Source of the DNA: Candidatus Gastranaerophilales bacterium | GTDB lineage: Bacteria > Cyanobacteriota > Vampirovibrionia > Gastranaerophilales > Gastranaerophilaceae | Reading direction: 5' to 3' | Assembly: GCA_944324255.1 (NCBI GenBank) | Contig: CALUVM010000001.1 | Location: forward strand, 62,001 to 126,000 | Length of the DNA stretch: 64,000 nucleotides | Shown: positions 23,855 through 33,670 of the stretch, in pieces | Numbering within the stretch: the first letter of the stretch is position 1 | Layout: each line of letters begins with the position of its first letter | Made by a program: the position numbers and the translations under genes | Notes under the pieces: generated by a model | What the model saw: only the letters and a program-made list of their open reading frames with translations | Told to the model about the DNA's origin: nothing | Databases searched by the model: none

Positions 23855-26356
23855 TTATTTTTTACTAACCAGAGCTTTATCGAATAGCTGCTTGTAGTAA
23901 TCCATATTAATATTTAGATTTTCACCTATATCAAAAAGCATTGTCACCAAATCTCTATCGGCTGTACAACTCATAGTACTGATAAGTTCAGGTATATTTG
24001 TTACAATTTTAGTAAAGAAGTAACTTTGTGCTTCACCGATATCAATACTGAGTTCAAGTTTCCCGATGCAGTCCAGAAGTTCAAGGGTTGCATCAACCTG
24101 CTGGAGGTCAAGCGCATAAGCTAATCTGCCGACATTCTGGGTAATTTTTTTGCTGAAGATTTTAGCGGTTGGTGTCTTATCTATTTCAATACCGATTCTT
24201 TTTGCTTCAAAAATTATATCGGAGGCTTGTTGTAAAATATCGCTGCTTAAGAAACCTTTTGATTCAACAAACAAATCATTAAATTGTTTAGTAAGTACAT
24301 ATTGAGCAGATATTTTGAATTCGTTTGGAATTTCAAGTCCGAGGGTCTGCATTTGATAGATAGAGCCTTTTCCTTCGTTGTACATTGCTTCATAAGTGTT
24401 AGCGAAGTTCTGCAGCTTACCTTTAAGCATAGTTTGAAGAATTTTTCTTCTTTCTTCTATGAAGATGTCTTTAAGAGTGAAGTATTCTTTTCCGAAATAA
24501 TTGTCCATTGCTCTTATTATTTCGGTTAAAGGTGAAACGAGATAAGTTCTTATAAGCTCTTTTCTTGTTTCAATAAAACTGTCTGAGTATTCTTTTATTG
24601 CGCAATGGAAGTCGCCGCCCGAGAATTGAAGCAGGGCAAATACCATATTAAATTTTTCAAGTGTAACTTTTGACTGGATTTCAATATGTCCGATTACCAT
24701 CTGGGTATTCCCTTTAACGACTCTTTTATAAGAATGTTTTTTGATTCTGTAGCAGTAAACGCTTTCTTCATCTTCAAATTCCGTATACAAAGATGAGATT
24801 GCCCATAAACTGACAATTTGTTTGGCAGTTACGACAGATGGTTTTACAAATCTTTCAAAAACATCTTTTCCAGACCCGAATTCAGGCAGATTGCTTCTTG
24901 CTTCTTCAAGTATTTCAAGAAAATGAGTTTCCAAATCTTTTTTTATAAAATCTTTAGCAAGCTGCATAACACGGGCAGCGTATTTCATAATTTGAACTGT
25001 CTCAATTCCTGAAATTTCAGAGAAGAACCATCCGCAGCTTGTATACATAAGCATTGCTTCTCTCTGGATTTCAAGAAGCTTCATTCCGAGAACCTTTTGT
25101 TCTTCATCAAGCTCAGGGATAAAGAATTCATCCTGAAAGCTTTTTACGCTGGTATCGCTTCTGTCAAGAATAACGCTAATGTAGTTGTTTCTTGCTTCAT
25201 CAGGATTTTTGAAGAATTTTTTACCGTGTTTTTTATAAATAGCAATTGTTTCATCTCTTAAAAAGTCAAGAGCATTTCTTAGCGGACGCCGCCATTTCTG
25301 GTTCCAGCCCGGATGTCCGCCTGTGGAGCAGCCGCAATCTTCGCACCATCTGCCTACCCCATGGAAACAGCTCCATGATGAAACAGGTTTAATTTCAACT
25401 TCCCAGTTGCTTCTGTATTTCTCAAGATACTCTGCATAATTTGTTACAATAAAACCGGCATCTTTAACTTTGAGCTTAAGTGCATAAGCAAGTGCCATAT
25501 CTCCGAATTTTGTATGGTGCCCGTAGCTTTCGCCGTCTGTTGCAATATTAATAAGCTGCGGGTAGTTCCTAAGAGTTGAGATGCCGTCTTTAAGCCGGCT
25601 TACAAACTTGTTACCGTCTTTTAAAAGTTCATCAAAGGCAACGGATTTAGAAATGGCACCGTCGTAGAAAAACAGATCAATAAATTTTCCCGGGGCAGAT
25701 TTTATATAATATCTGTATGAGCGGGCAGGATCAATATTCCCCCAGCTGACATCCTGCCAGTTAGTTTCTCCTTCTTTGCGTATTTTTTGAGCCTGGTAAG
25801 GAGAAAGGATTGTAAATTTTATACCGTTTTCTTCAAGTACCCTGAGAGTGTCATCATCAACGGCAGTTTCTGCAAGCCACATTCCTTCCGGAGGTCTGCC
25901 AAAACGGTATTCAAAATCTTTAATTCCCCATTTTACTTGAGTTTGCTTGTCCCTTTCGTTTGCAAGCGGCATAATCATATGGTTGTATACCTGCGCCAGA
26001 GCGTTGCCATGTCCGCCATGCATCTTCCGGCTGTTTATATCTGCCTTGATAATTCTTTCATATGTTAGAGGTGCAAATTCTTCCAGCCAGGATAATAAAG
26101 TCGGACCAAAGTTATAACTTATGTATTCATAATTGTTTACAACATTTAAAATTTTATTTTTTGAGTCAACAATTTTTGAAACAGAATTAGGATTGTAACA
26201 TTCGGCATTAATTCTCTCGTTCCAATCATGGTAAGGAAGCGCACTATCCTGCTGTTCAATAGCCTCAAGCCAAGGATTTTCTCTCGGCGGTTGATAAAAA
26301 TGCCCGTGAATTGTTAGAAATACTTTATTCTTGTCTTTTTCAAGCTGTTCATTCAT
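23855..26356 (-). CDS. Glycoside hydrolase family 57 protein with DUF3536
   Basis: An 833-residue enzyme related to alpha-amylases and 4-alpha-glucanotransferases of GH57. The catalytic N-domain (~10-310) has HGHFYQPPRENPW, GMWLAETAV (nucleophile E163) and ATDGESYGHH (acid/base D274). A Cys/Trp-rich patch follows (SWSCFHGVGRWCEDCGCS, about 325-345), then the helical DUF3536 region (~350-830). No signal peptide, so it acts inside the cell, probably on glycogen-like glucans. Second gene of a unit with an exported protein and ung. Substrate is inferred from the family. Confidence 0.9.
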   Translation of the reverse strand: MNEQLEKDKNKVFLTIHGHFYQPPRENPWLEAIEQQDSALPYHDWNERINAECYNPNSVSKIVDSKNKILNVVNNYEYISYNFGPTLLSWLEEFAPLTYERIIKADINSRKMHGGHGNALAQVYNHMIMPLANERDKQTQVKWGIKDFEYRFGRPPEGMWLAETAVDDDTLRVLEENGIKFTILSPYQAQKIRKEGETNWQDVSWGNIDPARSYRYYIKSAPGKFIDLFFYDGAISKSVAFDELLKDGNKFVSRLKDGISTLRNYPQLINIATDGESYGHHTKFGDMALAYALKLKVKDAGFIVTNYAEYLEKYRSNWEVEIKPVSSWSCFHGVGRWCEDCGCSTGGHPGWNQKWRRPLRNALDFLRDETIAIYKKHGKKFFKNPDEARNNYISVILDRSDTSVKSFQDEFFIPELDEEQKVLGMKLLEIQREAMLMYTSCGWFFSEISGIETVQIMKYAARVMQLAKDFIKKDLETHFLEILEEARSNLPEFGSGKDVFERFVKPSVVTAKQIVSLWAISSLYTEFEDEESVYCYRIKKHSYKRVVKGNTQMVIGHIEIQSKVTLEKFNMVFALLQFSGGDFHCAIKEYSDSFIETRKELIRTYLVSPLTEIIRAMDNYFGKEYFTLKDIFIEERRKILQTMLKGKLQNFANTYEAMYNEGKGSIYQMQTLGLEIPNEFKISAQYVLTKQFNDLFVESKGFLSSDILQQASDIIFEAKRIGIEIDKTPTAKIFSKKITQNVGRLAYALDLQQVDATLELLDCIGKLELSIDIGEAQSYFFTKIVTNIPELISTMSCTADRDLVTMLFDIGENLNINMDYYKQLFDKALVSKK

Positions 26357-26358
26357 TA

Positions 26359-26883
26359 TTAGTTACTTTCTCCTGATTGGTTTTTGTTTTCTTCCGGAGC
26401 CTTTTTTATTACGGTAAGATTTTTTACATCAACCCAGGCATCTCCCAGAGCGTCTGAGAACATAACTCCGGTGATAGATATTTCATCATTTGTTTTAAGG
26501 TCTATAAATTTTTCGGCATCTTCTCTCTTAAGAAAGAGCTTCATTTCTGACAGAGGGATATCATAACTGGTGTCATCTCTCTTAATTAAAAAAGAAATAT
26601 AATCTTCGGATGATTTAAAAGCCGGTTTGTAATCAAGTCCCAGAGTAGAGAACTTATCAAACTTTGCATTCATTTTTATTGTTTTATTTAAATATGCTTT
26701 AGGTGAGCTGACTACAGAAAGCGGTTTAACTTCAATTGCAGTATCCTGAACGACTGCCGTTTGTCCGGAACTTGCCGCAGCAGGAGCTGCCGCAGCTCTT
26801 TCTGCGCAAATATTACTTGTTGTTAATACTGCTGAACATAAAACTATCAAAGCAGCTGCTTTTATATGTTTAAAACTTCTCAT
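26359..26883 (-). CDS. Exported protein, possibly OB-fold
   Basis: A 174-residue protein with a signal peptide (about 1-27, ending SNICA) and an Ala/Ser linker. The domain at ~50-160 (KPLSVVSSPKAYLNKTIKMNAKF ... DEISITGVMFSDALGDAWVDV, both in part) has the strand order of an OB-fold as seen in periplasmic nucleic-acid- or ligand-binding domains; this is a weak match by eye. It starts the unit leading to the GH57 gene, with a two-base gap. Confidence 0.65.
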   Translation of the reverse strand: MRSFKHIKAAALIVLCSAVLTTSNICAERAAAAPAAASSGQTAVVQDTAIEVKPLSVVSSPKAYLNKTIKMNAKFDKFSTLGLDYKPAFKSSEDYISFLIKRDDTSYDIPLSEMKLFLKREDAEKFIDLKTNDEISITGVMFSDALGDAWVDVKNLTVIKKAPEENKNQSGESN

Positions 26884-26906
26884 CTCTAACCTCTTCTTTC
26901 AGTGAT

Positions 26907-26935
26907 ATTGTAACATGCTTTAATATGAAAGTAAA
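26907..26935 (-). promoter_or_regulatory. Promoter of the exported protein-GH57-ung unit
   Basis: Minus-strand TTTACT (26930-26935), a 17-base spacer and TACAAT (26907-26912). Confidence 0.6.
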
Positions 26936-26946
26936 TTTAAAACCAT

Positions 26947-26975
26947 TTGATAATCAACATACTTTCTGATATATT
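26947..26975 (+). promoter_or_regulatory. Sigma-factor gene promoter, placed for a leaderless mRNA
   Basis: TTGATA (26947-26952), a 17-base spacer and TATATT (26970-26975). The ATG at 26983 is 8 bases past the -10, at the predicted transcription start. The TTG at 26947 that would extend the ORF is the -35 itself. Confidence 0.65.
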
Positions 26976-26982
26976 ATATGAT

Positions 26983-27618
26983 ATGAAAGATTTAGAGACT
27001 ATTAATAAAGAGAGGGAAGGAAGGATTAATCTTTCTCAATATAAAGATTTAATTGAAACTGTATCCAAAGTTGAATACAAGAAGTTTTCAAATCTGGGGT
27101 TAATTGAGCTTGGCGACGTTATCAATCTTGCAAACTACACTGTTTATTATCTTGTAAATAACTCAAGTTCAATTGATTATAATACCGCATATCTGACAAA
27201 AGCCATAAAATGGGCAATAAGAAATGAAATGCGCCGCAGGTACAAGTGGTATGTGATGAAAAATCAGGAATCCGCAGAGCGTGAAAAAGTAAAAGATGCT
27301 GTATATAAGACGATTCTTTCAATAGAAGAAATGGCTGATGCTGAAAATCCTACTATAATTAAGGATTCTTCCCGTACCCCTGAAGAAAAAGCGGAAATAG
27401 TTGAACTTAAAAGACGTGTGGCAGAAGCAATGAAAAAACTCTCTCAACGGGAGCAGGATTTGATAGAAGCAAAATATTTTTACGATAAAAAACTTAAAGA
27501 TATATCGGCGGAATTTGATATTTCGCAGTCGAGAATTTCAAGAATTATACAAAATGCGTTAGATAAAATAAAAAAAGAGTTGTTAAAACAGGAAGAAATT
27601 GATGAAGACAATATTTGA
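26983..27618 (+). CDS. Sigma-70 family RNA polymerase sigma factor
   Basis: Directs RNA polymerase to a promoter subset. It has 211 residues from the ATG at 26983. A region 2-like helical part (LIELGDVINLANYTVYYL, AYLTKAIKWAIRNEMRRRYKW) is followed by an acidic linker and a clear region 4 HTH (LSQREQDLIEAKYFY then LKDISAEFDISQSRISRIIQ). No region 1.1, so it is an alternative factor of the FliA/SigB-like size class. No anti-sigma gene is adjacent. It overlaps gcvPB by 17 bases. No Shine-Dalgarno is seen, so leaderless translation is predicted. Confidence 0.88.
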   Translation: MKDLETINKEREGRINLSQYKDLIETVSKVEYKKFSNLGLIELGDVINLANYTVYYLVNNSSSIDYNTAYLTKAIKWAIRNEMRRRYKWYVMKNQESAEREKVKDAVYKTILSIEEMADAENPTIIKDSSRTPEEKAEIVELKRRVAEAMKKLSQREQDLIEAKYFYDKKLKDISAEFDISQSRISRIIQNALDKIKKELLKQEEIDEDNI

Positions 27619-29035
27619 AAAGACTAATGGTGTTGACGGGGTTTGTATCGGGGAAACAGAAGGAATTAAACTGGAAGGAGTAATTCCAAAGGAGCTATTA
27701 AGAGAGGGAAGTATAGGTTTGCCTCAGCTTAGTGAGCTTGAAGTTCTAAGACATTATAAAGAGCTATCAGACAGAAATTTTTGTATAGAAAAAGGTTTTT
27801 ATCCTCTGGGATCTTGTACTATGAAATACAATCCTAAAGTAAACGAACTTCTGGCATCTTTAGAAGGGTTTGCTAACTTGCATCCGCTTCAGGATGATGA
27901 GGATTGTCAGGGGGCGCTTGAACTTATGTATAATCTTCAGGAAAAGTTGAAATACATAACAGGCATGGATGCTGTGACTCTTCAGCCGGCAGCAGGAGCT
28001 CATGGTGAGTTAACCGGCATGATGATTATTAAAAAGTATTTTGAAGTCAAAGGCGAAACAAACAGGACAAAGGTTATTATTCCGGACTCTGCTCACGGGA
28101 CAAATCCTGCCAGTGCGAAGATGTGCGGGTTCGAGATTGTAGAGGTAAAATCCAACGAAAGAGGGCAGGTTGATATTGAAGAATTGAAAACCCTTCTTGA
28201 CGAGAATGTTGCCGCAATTATGATGACAAACCCGAATACGCTGGGTATTTTTGAAGAAAAAGTTCTTGAAATATCAAAATTGATGCATGATAACGGCTCT
28301 TTGCTTTATTATGACGGAGCTAACTTCAATGCAATTATGGGATGGACAAATCCTGCATTAATGGGGTTTGATGTTGTGCATTTAAATCTTCATAAAACAT
28401 TTGCAACTCCGCATGGAGGCGGCGGACCGGGAGCTGGTCCTGTAGGCGTTGTTGAAAAACTTAAAGACTTTTTGCCTTCTCCGACTGTTGAGTTTGACGG
28501 TAATAAATATTACAGAAATTATAATATCAGTCATTCAATCGGAAAGGTCAGAAGTTTTTATGGAAACTTCGGTGTGCTTGTAAGAGCCTATGCATATATT
28601 CTTATGATGGGAGATAATCTGAAACTCGCAAGTGCAGATGCTGTTTTAAACGCTAATTATATAAAAGAAAAGCTTAAAGGTTTTTATGAACTTCCTTATG
28701 ATGAACCTTGCATGCATGAATTTGTCCTGTCCGGTGAAAAACAGCACCAGGAAGGAGTTTCTACTATAGGTATTGCAAAAAGATTAATGGATGATAATAT
28801 TCATCCGCCTACAGTTTATTTCCCGCTTATTGTGCATGAAGCTATTATGATAGAACCTACAGAATCTGAGTCGAAAGAGGTTCTGGACAATTTTATTAAT
28901 GTAATGCTAAAAATTGCCGAAGAAATAAAAGAGAATCCTGACGAAGTATTGAAATCACCTCAAAAAACTCCTGTTAAAAAGGTTGATGAAACTCAGGCTG
29001 CACGTCATCCAAACTTAACGTTTAAGGGCCTTTAA
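27602..29035 (+). CDS. gcvPB: Glycine dehydrogenase (decarboxylating) subunit 2
   Basis: PLP-binding subunit of the P-protein of the glycine cleavage system. It has 477 residues, the size of the split (two-subunit) type. Motifs: YPLGSCTMKYNPK, LQPAAGAHGELTG, the PLP-lysine site HLNLHKTFATPHGGGGPG and the C-terminal VYFPLIVHEAIMIEPTE. The start is the ATG at 27602 with AGGAAG upstream, inside the sigma-factor gene, which implies translational coupling. gcvPA, gcvT and gcvH are not in the window. Its end overlaps the convergent 85-aa gene by 21 bases. Confidence 0.95.
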   Translation: MKTIFEKTNGVDGVCIGETEGIKLEGVIPKELLREGSIGLPQLSELEVLRHYKELSDRNFCIEKGFYPLGSCTMKYNPKVNELLASLEGFANLHPLQDDEDCQGALELMYNLQEKLKYITGMDAVTLQPAAGAHGELTGMMIIKKYFEVKGETNRTKVIIPDSAHGTNPASAKMCGFEIVEVKSNERGQVDIEELKTLLDENVAAIMMTNPNTLGIFEEKVLEISKLMHDNGSLLYYDGANFNAIMGWTNPALMGFDVVHLNLHKTFATPHGGGGPGAGPVGVVEKLKDFLPSPTVEFDGNKYYRNYNISHSIGKVRSFYGNFGVLVRAYAYILMMGDNLKLASADAVLNANYIKEKLKGFYELPYDEPCMHEFVLSGEKQHQEGVSTIGIAKRLMDDNIHPPTVYFPLIVHEAIMIEPTESESKEVLDNFINVMLKIAEEIKENPDEVLKSPQKTPVKKVDETQAARHPNLTFKGL

Positions 29036-29272
29036 TTCAGACAGAGCGTTTTCTAAAAGTTGTCTGTAAAGCTGATCATTGGGATTTTCTTTTAGGATTT
29101 CTCTATAGAGTTCAATCTCTTGATTTAAACTGTGCACTTCCTTCTGATTTCTGTATCTGTTTGTCGGCAGTCCAAATTCTACTGCTTTTGCTGATTGTCT
29201 TTCGAGTTTGTTAAACTTGGAAGATTTAACCATTGGCGGGCGTCCGGTAAATGATATAGCTGATATATTCAT
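29015..29272 (-). CDS. Small orphan protein (85 aa) with ISFTG tag
   Basis: Not recognised. Starts MNISAISFTGRPPMVKSSKF and ends in an acidic-basic helical stretch, LNQEIELYREILKENPNDQL, that looks like a single amphipathic helix pair. No signal peptide. Strong AGGAAAGGA ribosome site. The N-terminal SFTG motif resembles those of other small proteins in the window. Its 3' end is antisense to the last seven codons of gcvPB. Confidence 0.7.
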   Translation of the reverse strand: MNISAISFTGRPPMVKSSKFNKLERQSAKAVEFGLPTNRYRNQKEVHSLNQEIELYREILKENPNDQLYRQLLENALSELKALKR

Positions 29273-29317
29273 AAGTTTCCTTTCCTTTGTCTGGTTTAAA
29301 AACCGTAAAAATATTTT

Positions 29318-29347
29318 TTGCGCTTATAAATCATATTTGTTTATACT
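29318..29347 (+). promoter_or_regulatory. miaB-alr promoter
   Basis: TTGCGC (29318-29323), an 18-base spacer and TATACT (29342-29347). Confidence 0.5.
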
Positions 29348-29378
29348 AAAATAATCAAGTACACTACAAAGGGGAAAT

Positions 29379-30683
29379 ATGAAAAAAGTTTATATAGAAA
29401 CACTTGGCTGCCAGATGAATAAATCTGATGCCGAAAGAATGTACGGTATGTTGGAGTGCCTTAATTATACTCAAACGGACGAACCGAAAGATGCGGATTT
29501 ACTTATAATAAATACCTGCTCAATAAGACAGCTGTCTGAAGATAAAGCTTATAGTGCAATCGGGGTCTGGGGAAAATGGAAAAAAGAAAGCAAACCAGAT
29601 TTAAAAATTGTTTTTGCAGGTTGTGTTGCGCAGCAGGCGGGGGAAAATGTACTAAGAAGAGCTCCCTATGTGGATCTGGTTCTCGGCACACAAAGACTAT
29701 ATGAGCTTCCCGACCTTATTAAAAGAATAGAAAACGGAGAAAGGCTTGTTTCTGTTGACGAAAAACCTTATGAAGAATCCGATATAAAAATTAACCGTGT
29801 TAAAAGTGTTAATGCCTGGGTTCCAATAATGGAAGGGTGTAATAATTTCTGTACATACTGTATTGTTCCTTATACAAGAGGCAGAGAGCGTTCCCGCAGA
29901 CCTGAACTTATAATGAATGAGATAAAAAAAGCCTTGTCAGAAGGGTTTAAGGAAATTACTCTTCTCGGGCAGAATGTTGACAGCTATCAAGGCGGAGAAG
30001 AGGGGCAGAATTTATCCTGGCTTTTAAGGCAGATTAATGCTCTTGACGGTAATTTTAGAATAAGATTTGTAACAAATTATCCGACAGAGATTACTGACGA
30101 ATTGATTGATACGGTTATTGAACTGGATAAGGTTTGTGAATACTTTCATATCCCGATGCAGTCAGGAGATGATTATGTCCTAAAAAAGATGAACAGACGA
30201 TATGATTATCAAACATATAAAAAGATTTGCGACAAAATAAGAAATAAGATACCTGATGTTACAATAACAAGTGACTTTATTGCAGGTTTTCCGGGGGAAA
30301 CGGAAGAACAGTTTGAAAATACTCTTAAGGCTATGTGTGAGCTGGAATTGGACTATTCAAATACGGCAGCGTATTCTCCACGAGAGAAGACTGTTGCTGC
30401 AAAGTGGACGGATTTATATATCTCAGAAGATGTTAAAACCGAACGCCTTGCTCGATTAAATGAATGCAACAGAGAATGCTGCTTAAAATCTAATCAAAAG
30501 TATCTGGGAAAAGAAATGGAAGTTCTTATAGAGAAATTTGAAGCAGATAGAAATGTGATAACAGGCAGAACGAGAAATAATAAAATTGTCCATATCCCAT
30601 ATGATAAAGATATAACAGGCGAGTTCGTAAATGCTAAAATAACACGTGCAAGAACCTGGTACTTAAACGGAGAGCTGGTTTAA
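29379..30683 (+). CDS. miaB: tRNA-2-methylthio-N6-dimethylallyladenosine synthase
   Basis: Radical SAM enzyme that methylthiolates i6A37 in tRNA. It has 434 residues. The N-terminal UPF0004 domain holds the second cluster cysteines C11, C47 and C82; the radical SAM motif CNNFCTYC gives C154, C158 and C161; and a TRAM-like domain ends the protein (~370-434). Ribosome site AAAGGGG. Cotranscribed with alr, 3 bases on. Confidence 0.96.
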   Translation: MKKVYIETLGCQMNKSDAERMYGMLECLNYTQTDEPKDADLLIINTCSIRQLSEDKAYSAIGVWGKWKKESKPDLKIVFAGCVAQQAGENVLRRAPYVDLVLGTQRLYELPDLIKRIENGERLVSVDEKPYEESDIKINRVKSVNAWVPIMEGCNNFCTYCIVPYTRGRERSRRPELIMNEIKKALSEGFKEITLLGQNVDSYQGGEEGQNLSWLLRQINALDGNFRIRFVTNYPTEITDELIDTVIELDKVCEYFHIPMQSGDDYVLKKMNRRYDYQTYKKICDKIRNKIPDVTITSDFIAGFPGETEEQFENTLKAMCELELDYSNTAAYSPREKTVAAKWTDLYISEDVKTERLARLNECNRECCLKSNQKYLGKEMEVLIEKFEADRNVITGRTRNNKIVHIPYDKDITGEFVNAKITRARTWYLNGELV

Positions 30684-30686
30684 ATT

Positions 30687-31808
30687 ATGAAAAACATTAG
30701 ACAATCAAATATAAATGTTCATAAAGATGCATGGATTGAAATAAACCTGGAATATTTAGCGGAAAATATTCAGGAGATAAAAAAAGGTATTCCTAAAGAC
30801 AAAAAAATGATGGCAATAGTAAAAGCCGATGCTTATGGACATGGAGCACAAATGCTTGCTCAGACTATGCTTGCGTCAGGTGTGGATGCTTTCGGGGTTT
30901 CATCTGTTGATGAAGGTTTAGATTTAAGGGCTGCAAAAATTAAAGCTCCGATTCTGGTTGTCGGAGCAATTCCTCTCTGGGCGGTAGAATCAGCTGCGCA
31001 AAATGACATAGCATTTTCAATTTTTAATGAGGCTCACCTGAAAGCTTGCAAAGATGTTTTTGAAAGAACGGGGATTAAACCCAAAGTCCATGTAAAGCTT
31101 GATACCGGCATGAACAGAATCGGAGTAAGGTCAGAAGATGCAGTTGCTTATATAAATGAAGTTCAAGCCGCTGAGTATCTTAATTTTGAAGGTATTTTTA
31201 CTCATCTTGCTTCAGCGGAAGAAGAAGTCCCGACAAAGGAACAAATCCGCCGCTGGCATTCTGTTATAGATAATGTTGATACAGAAGGTCTTTTGCTGCA
31301 TATTCAAAATACAGCCGCAACGTTTTCTTATGATATTAAATCAAATATGTCCAGAGTAGGCATTTCTCTCTATGGATTGTATCCTGATTTACCTCCAAAA
31401 TTTAATTACAAACCTGTACTTAAACAAATAATGAGTCTAAAGGGTCGTATAACCAATATTCATACTGTTAAACCAAATGAAGGAGTAAGTTATTCTCATA
31501 CATTTACTGCCTATGAACCGACAAGAGTAGCTACTATTCCGATTGGTTATGCTGACGGTGTTGCAAGAAACCTTTCCAATAAAATTTGGGGAGAGCTTAA
31601 CGGAGAAAAAATCCGTCAAATCGGGAATATAACAATGGATCAAATGATGTTTGATTTAGGTGAAACAGAAGCTGAAGTCGGCGATGTCGTTACACTTCTT
31701 AATGAAACCGATTTAAGTATTGATGATTGGGCAAACCTTCTGGGTACAATAAATTATGAGCTGACCTGCAGGTTAAAAGTTCGCCTGCCGAGGGTTTATA
31801 CCAGATAG
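30687..31808 (+). CDS. alr: Alanine racemase
   Basis: Makes D-alanine for peptidoglycan; PLP-dependent. It has 373 residues with an N-terminal TIM barrel carrying the PLP lysine K46 (MAIVKADAYGHGA) and the C-terminal beta domain with the catalytic tyrosine (EGVSYSHTFTA) and YADGVARNLSN. ddl, which joins the D-alanines, lies at 50312. Its start has no strong ribosome site of its own and relies on coupling to miaB. Confidence 0.95.
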   Translation: MKNIRQSNINVHKDAWIEINLEYLAENIQEIKKGIPKDKKMMAIVKADAYGHGAQMLAQTMLASGVDAFGVSSVDEGLDLRAAKIKAPILVVGAIPLWAVESAAQNDIAFSIFNEAHLKACKDVFERTGIKPKVHVKLDTGMNRIGVRSEDAVAYINEVQAAEYLNFEGIFTHLASAEEEVPTKEQIRRWHSVIDNVDTEGLLLHIQNTAATFSYDIKSNMSRVGISLYGLYPDLPPKFNYKPVLKQIMSLKGRITNIHTVKPNEGVSYSHTFTAYEPTRVATIPIGYADGVARNLSNKIWGELNGEKIRQIGNITMDQMMFDLGETEAEVGDVVTLLNETDLSIDDWANLLGTINYELTCRLKVRLPRVYTR

Positions 31809-31890
31809 ATTTTTGTACATAAAACTACCTTGCTGTTGGATGTTTTGAGCCTTTTTTATTTCTATACTCCGAATAAAAGAGGAGTATACT

Positions 31891-33243
31891 ATGATTTTAG
31901 AAATTGAAAACATTACTGCACGCCAGATTCTTGATTCCAGAGGCAATCCTACTATTGAAGCGGAAGTTGAGCTAAATAACGGAACTATTGCAAAAGCTTC
32001 CGTTCCTTCCGGTGCATCTACCGGAACTTTTGAGGCTGTTGAACTCAGAGATAAAAATAATAGTGAATTTCTGGGAAAATCTGTTTACAAAGCGGTTGAT
32101 AATATCAATAATATTATTGCCCAGAATCTTATCGGAGAAAATCCTGCAAACCAGAGAGATATCGACAATACTCTGATTGAACTCGACGGTTCTTTTAATA
32201 AATCAACTCTTGGAGCAAACGCAACACTGGCAGTTTCTTTGTCATGTGCACGTGCTGCGGCAAAGGCTTATGAAATGCCTCTTTACAGATATTTAGGAGG
32301 TATAAACTCCTGTGTGCTTCCGACGCCTATGATGAATATACTTAACGGCGGAGTGCATGCCAATAACAAACTTGATTTTCAGGAATTTATGATATCACCC
32401 GTCGGCGCTCCGACCTTTGGTGATGCTCTAAGAGCAGGCTCAGAAATATTTCATACCCTGAAAAATATACTTAATAAAAACGGATACTCAACAACGGTCG
32501 GTGATGAAGGAGGATTCGCTCCTGATATATCAAATCCGGAGGAAGCAATCGAGTTTATTATACTGGCAATAGAATCGTCAGGTTATAACCTTAATAGTAT
32601 AAAAATTTGTCTTGACGTAGCAGCTTCTGAATTATATGAAGAAGGCGAGTGTCAGGACGGGTTTTGTTCTTTATCAAAGTATGATCTAAAAGGGCTTGGA
32701 AAAAAGTTTTCTTCGGATGAAATGATAGATTATCTTGAAAAACTTGTTAAAACATATCCCATAATATCTATAGAAGACGGATTAGCCGAAGATGACGAAC
32801 TCGGATGGAAAAATCTTAATGAAAGACTCGGGAATACTTGTCAGCTTGTCGGCGATGATTTATTTGTAACAAATGTTGAAAGGCTCAGGGGCGGAATCAA
32901 AAAGAAACTTGCTAACTCAATCCTTATTAAACCGAATCAAATAGGCACACTCTCTGAAACTCTGGATACAATCTTAATGGCGCAGAAGAACGGGTTCAGC
33001 ACAATTATTTCTCACCGTTCCGGAGAAACAGAGGATACTTTTATTGCGGATTTAGCAGTAGGAGTGAATGCCGGATTAATTAAAACGGGCTCACTATCCA
33101 GAACTGACAGAATCTGTAAATATAACAGGCTTTTAAAAATAGAAGAAGAACTTGCTGATAATGCAAAATATACAGGAATACGAGCATTCAAAGGCGTAAA
33201 ACGCTTATCGGATGAAAACGATATTCCGCCATGTTGCGGATAA
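31891..33243 (+). CDS. eno: Enolase
   Basis: Converts 2-phosphoglycerate to phosphoenolpyruvate. It has 450 residues with [35 protein letters not shown], the [17 protein letters not shown] loop (Ala-Asn where His-Ala-Asp-Asn is usual), [27 protein letters not shown] and [11 protein letters not shown]. The C-terminus ends PPCCG, an unusual cysteine pair. It stands alone with AGGAGT before the ATG and a perfect terminator after it. Confidence 0.97.
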   Translation: MILEIENITARQILDSRGNPTIEAEVELNNGTIAKASVPSGASTGTFEAVELRDKNNSEFLGKSVYKAVDNINNIIAQNLIGENPANQRDIDNTLIELDGSFNKSTLGANATLAVSLSCARAAAKAYEMPLYRYLGGINSCVLPTPMMNILNGGVHANNKLDFQEFMISPVGAPTFGDALRAGSEIFHTLKNILNKNGYSTTVGDEGGFAPDISNPEEAIEFIILAIESSGYNLNSIKICLDVAASELYEEGECQDGFCSLSKYDLKGLGKKFSSDEMIDYLEKLVKTYPIISIEDGLAEDDELGWKNLNERLGNTCQLVGDDLFVTNVERLRGGIKKKLANSILIKPNQIGTLSETLDTILMAQKNGFSTIISHRSGETEDTFIADLAVGVNAGLIKTGSLSRTDRICKYNRLLKIEEELADNAKYTGIRAFKGVKRLSDENDIPPCCG

Positions 33244-33246
33244 TAT

Positions 33247-33286
33247 AAAATAGCGCTGAAAATTTTAAAATTTTCAGCGCTATTTT
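33247..33286. terminator. Perfect 40-bp palindromic terminator
   Basis: AAAATAGCGCTGAAAATTTT (33247-33266) is followed directly by its reverse complement (33267-33286). It terminates eno and the convergent gene at 33291. Confidence 0.88.
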
Positions 33287-33290
33287 ATTA

Positions 33291-33578
33291 TTATATCCAT
33301 TGTTTTTTTAGTTCTTCTATTAACTGTGAGAACTTGTCATTACCATTTTTTACATAATCAACAAGCTTTTTGTACGTGTTACCTTTATCATCAATGTAAT
33401 CATATCTTTTAGAGCTATTGCCATAGCAATCTATGTATCTTTCCGGCTGCCCTTTGTGTCCGAGTCTTGTAAATTCTTCACCTAAATTTGTATTGATATG
33501 TATAACTTTGTCAAAGTTTTGCGCCCCAAAATTTGTTTCAATCTTTCCTCGGGCAGATGTAAGAGTGCCTCCGGTCAA
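33291..33578 (-). CDS. Orphan ORF without a convincing start, possible remnant
   Basis: Not recognised. The 95-residue reading (TTG start) is MTGGTLTSARGKIETNFG and ends EELKKQWI. The same frame stays open upstream for about 45 more codons, reading sensible protein (KAVGIDKVVTRNDGV, HYSLNGDL), into the 3' end of recR, but it has no ATG, GTG or TTG there. Either TTG 33578 is used, a rare start (ATT with AGGA upstream) is used, or this is the remainder of a gene that lost its 5' end beside recR. Confidence 0.45.
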   Translation of the reverse strand: MTGGTLTSARGKIETNFGAQNFDKVIHINTNLGEEFTRLGHKGQPERYIDCYGNSSKRYDYIDDKGNTYKKLVDYVKNGNDKFSQLIEELKKQWI

Positions 33579-33670
33579 ATCCCCGTTAAGGCTATAGTGT
33601 CCTATTACCTTAACTCCGTCATTTCTTGTTACAACTTTATCAATACCAACTGCTTTTCCTGCTGCAAAGT

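Noticed and set aside
26947-26982. Sigma factor starting at TTG 26947
   Set aside because: The TTG is the -35 hexamer of the gene's own promoter.
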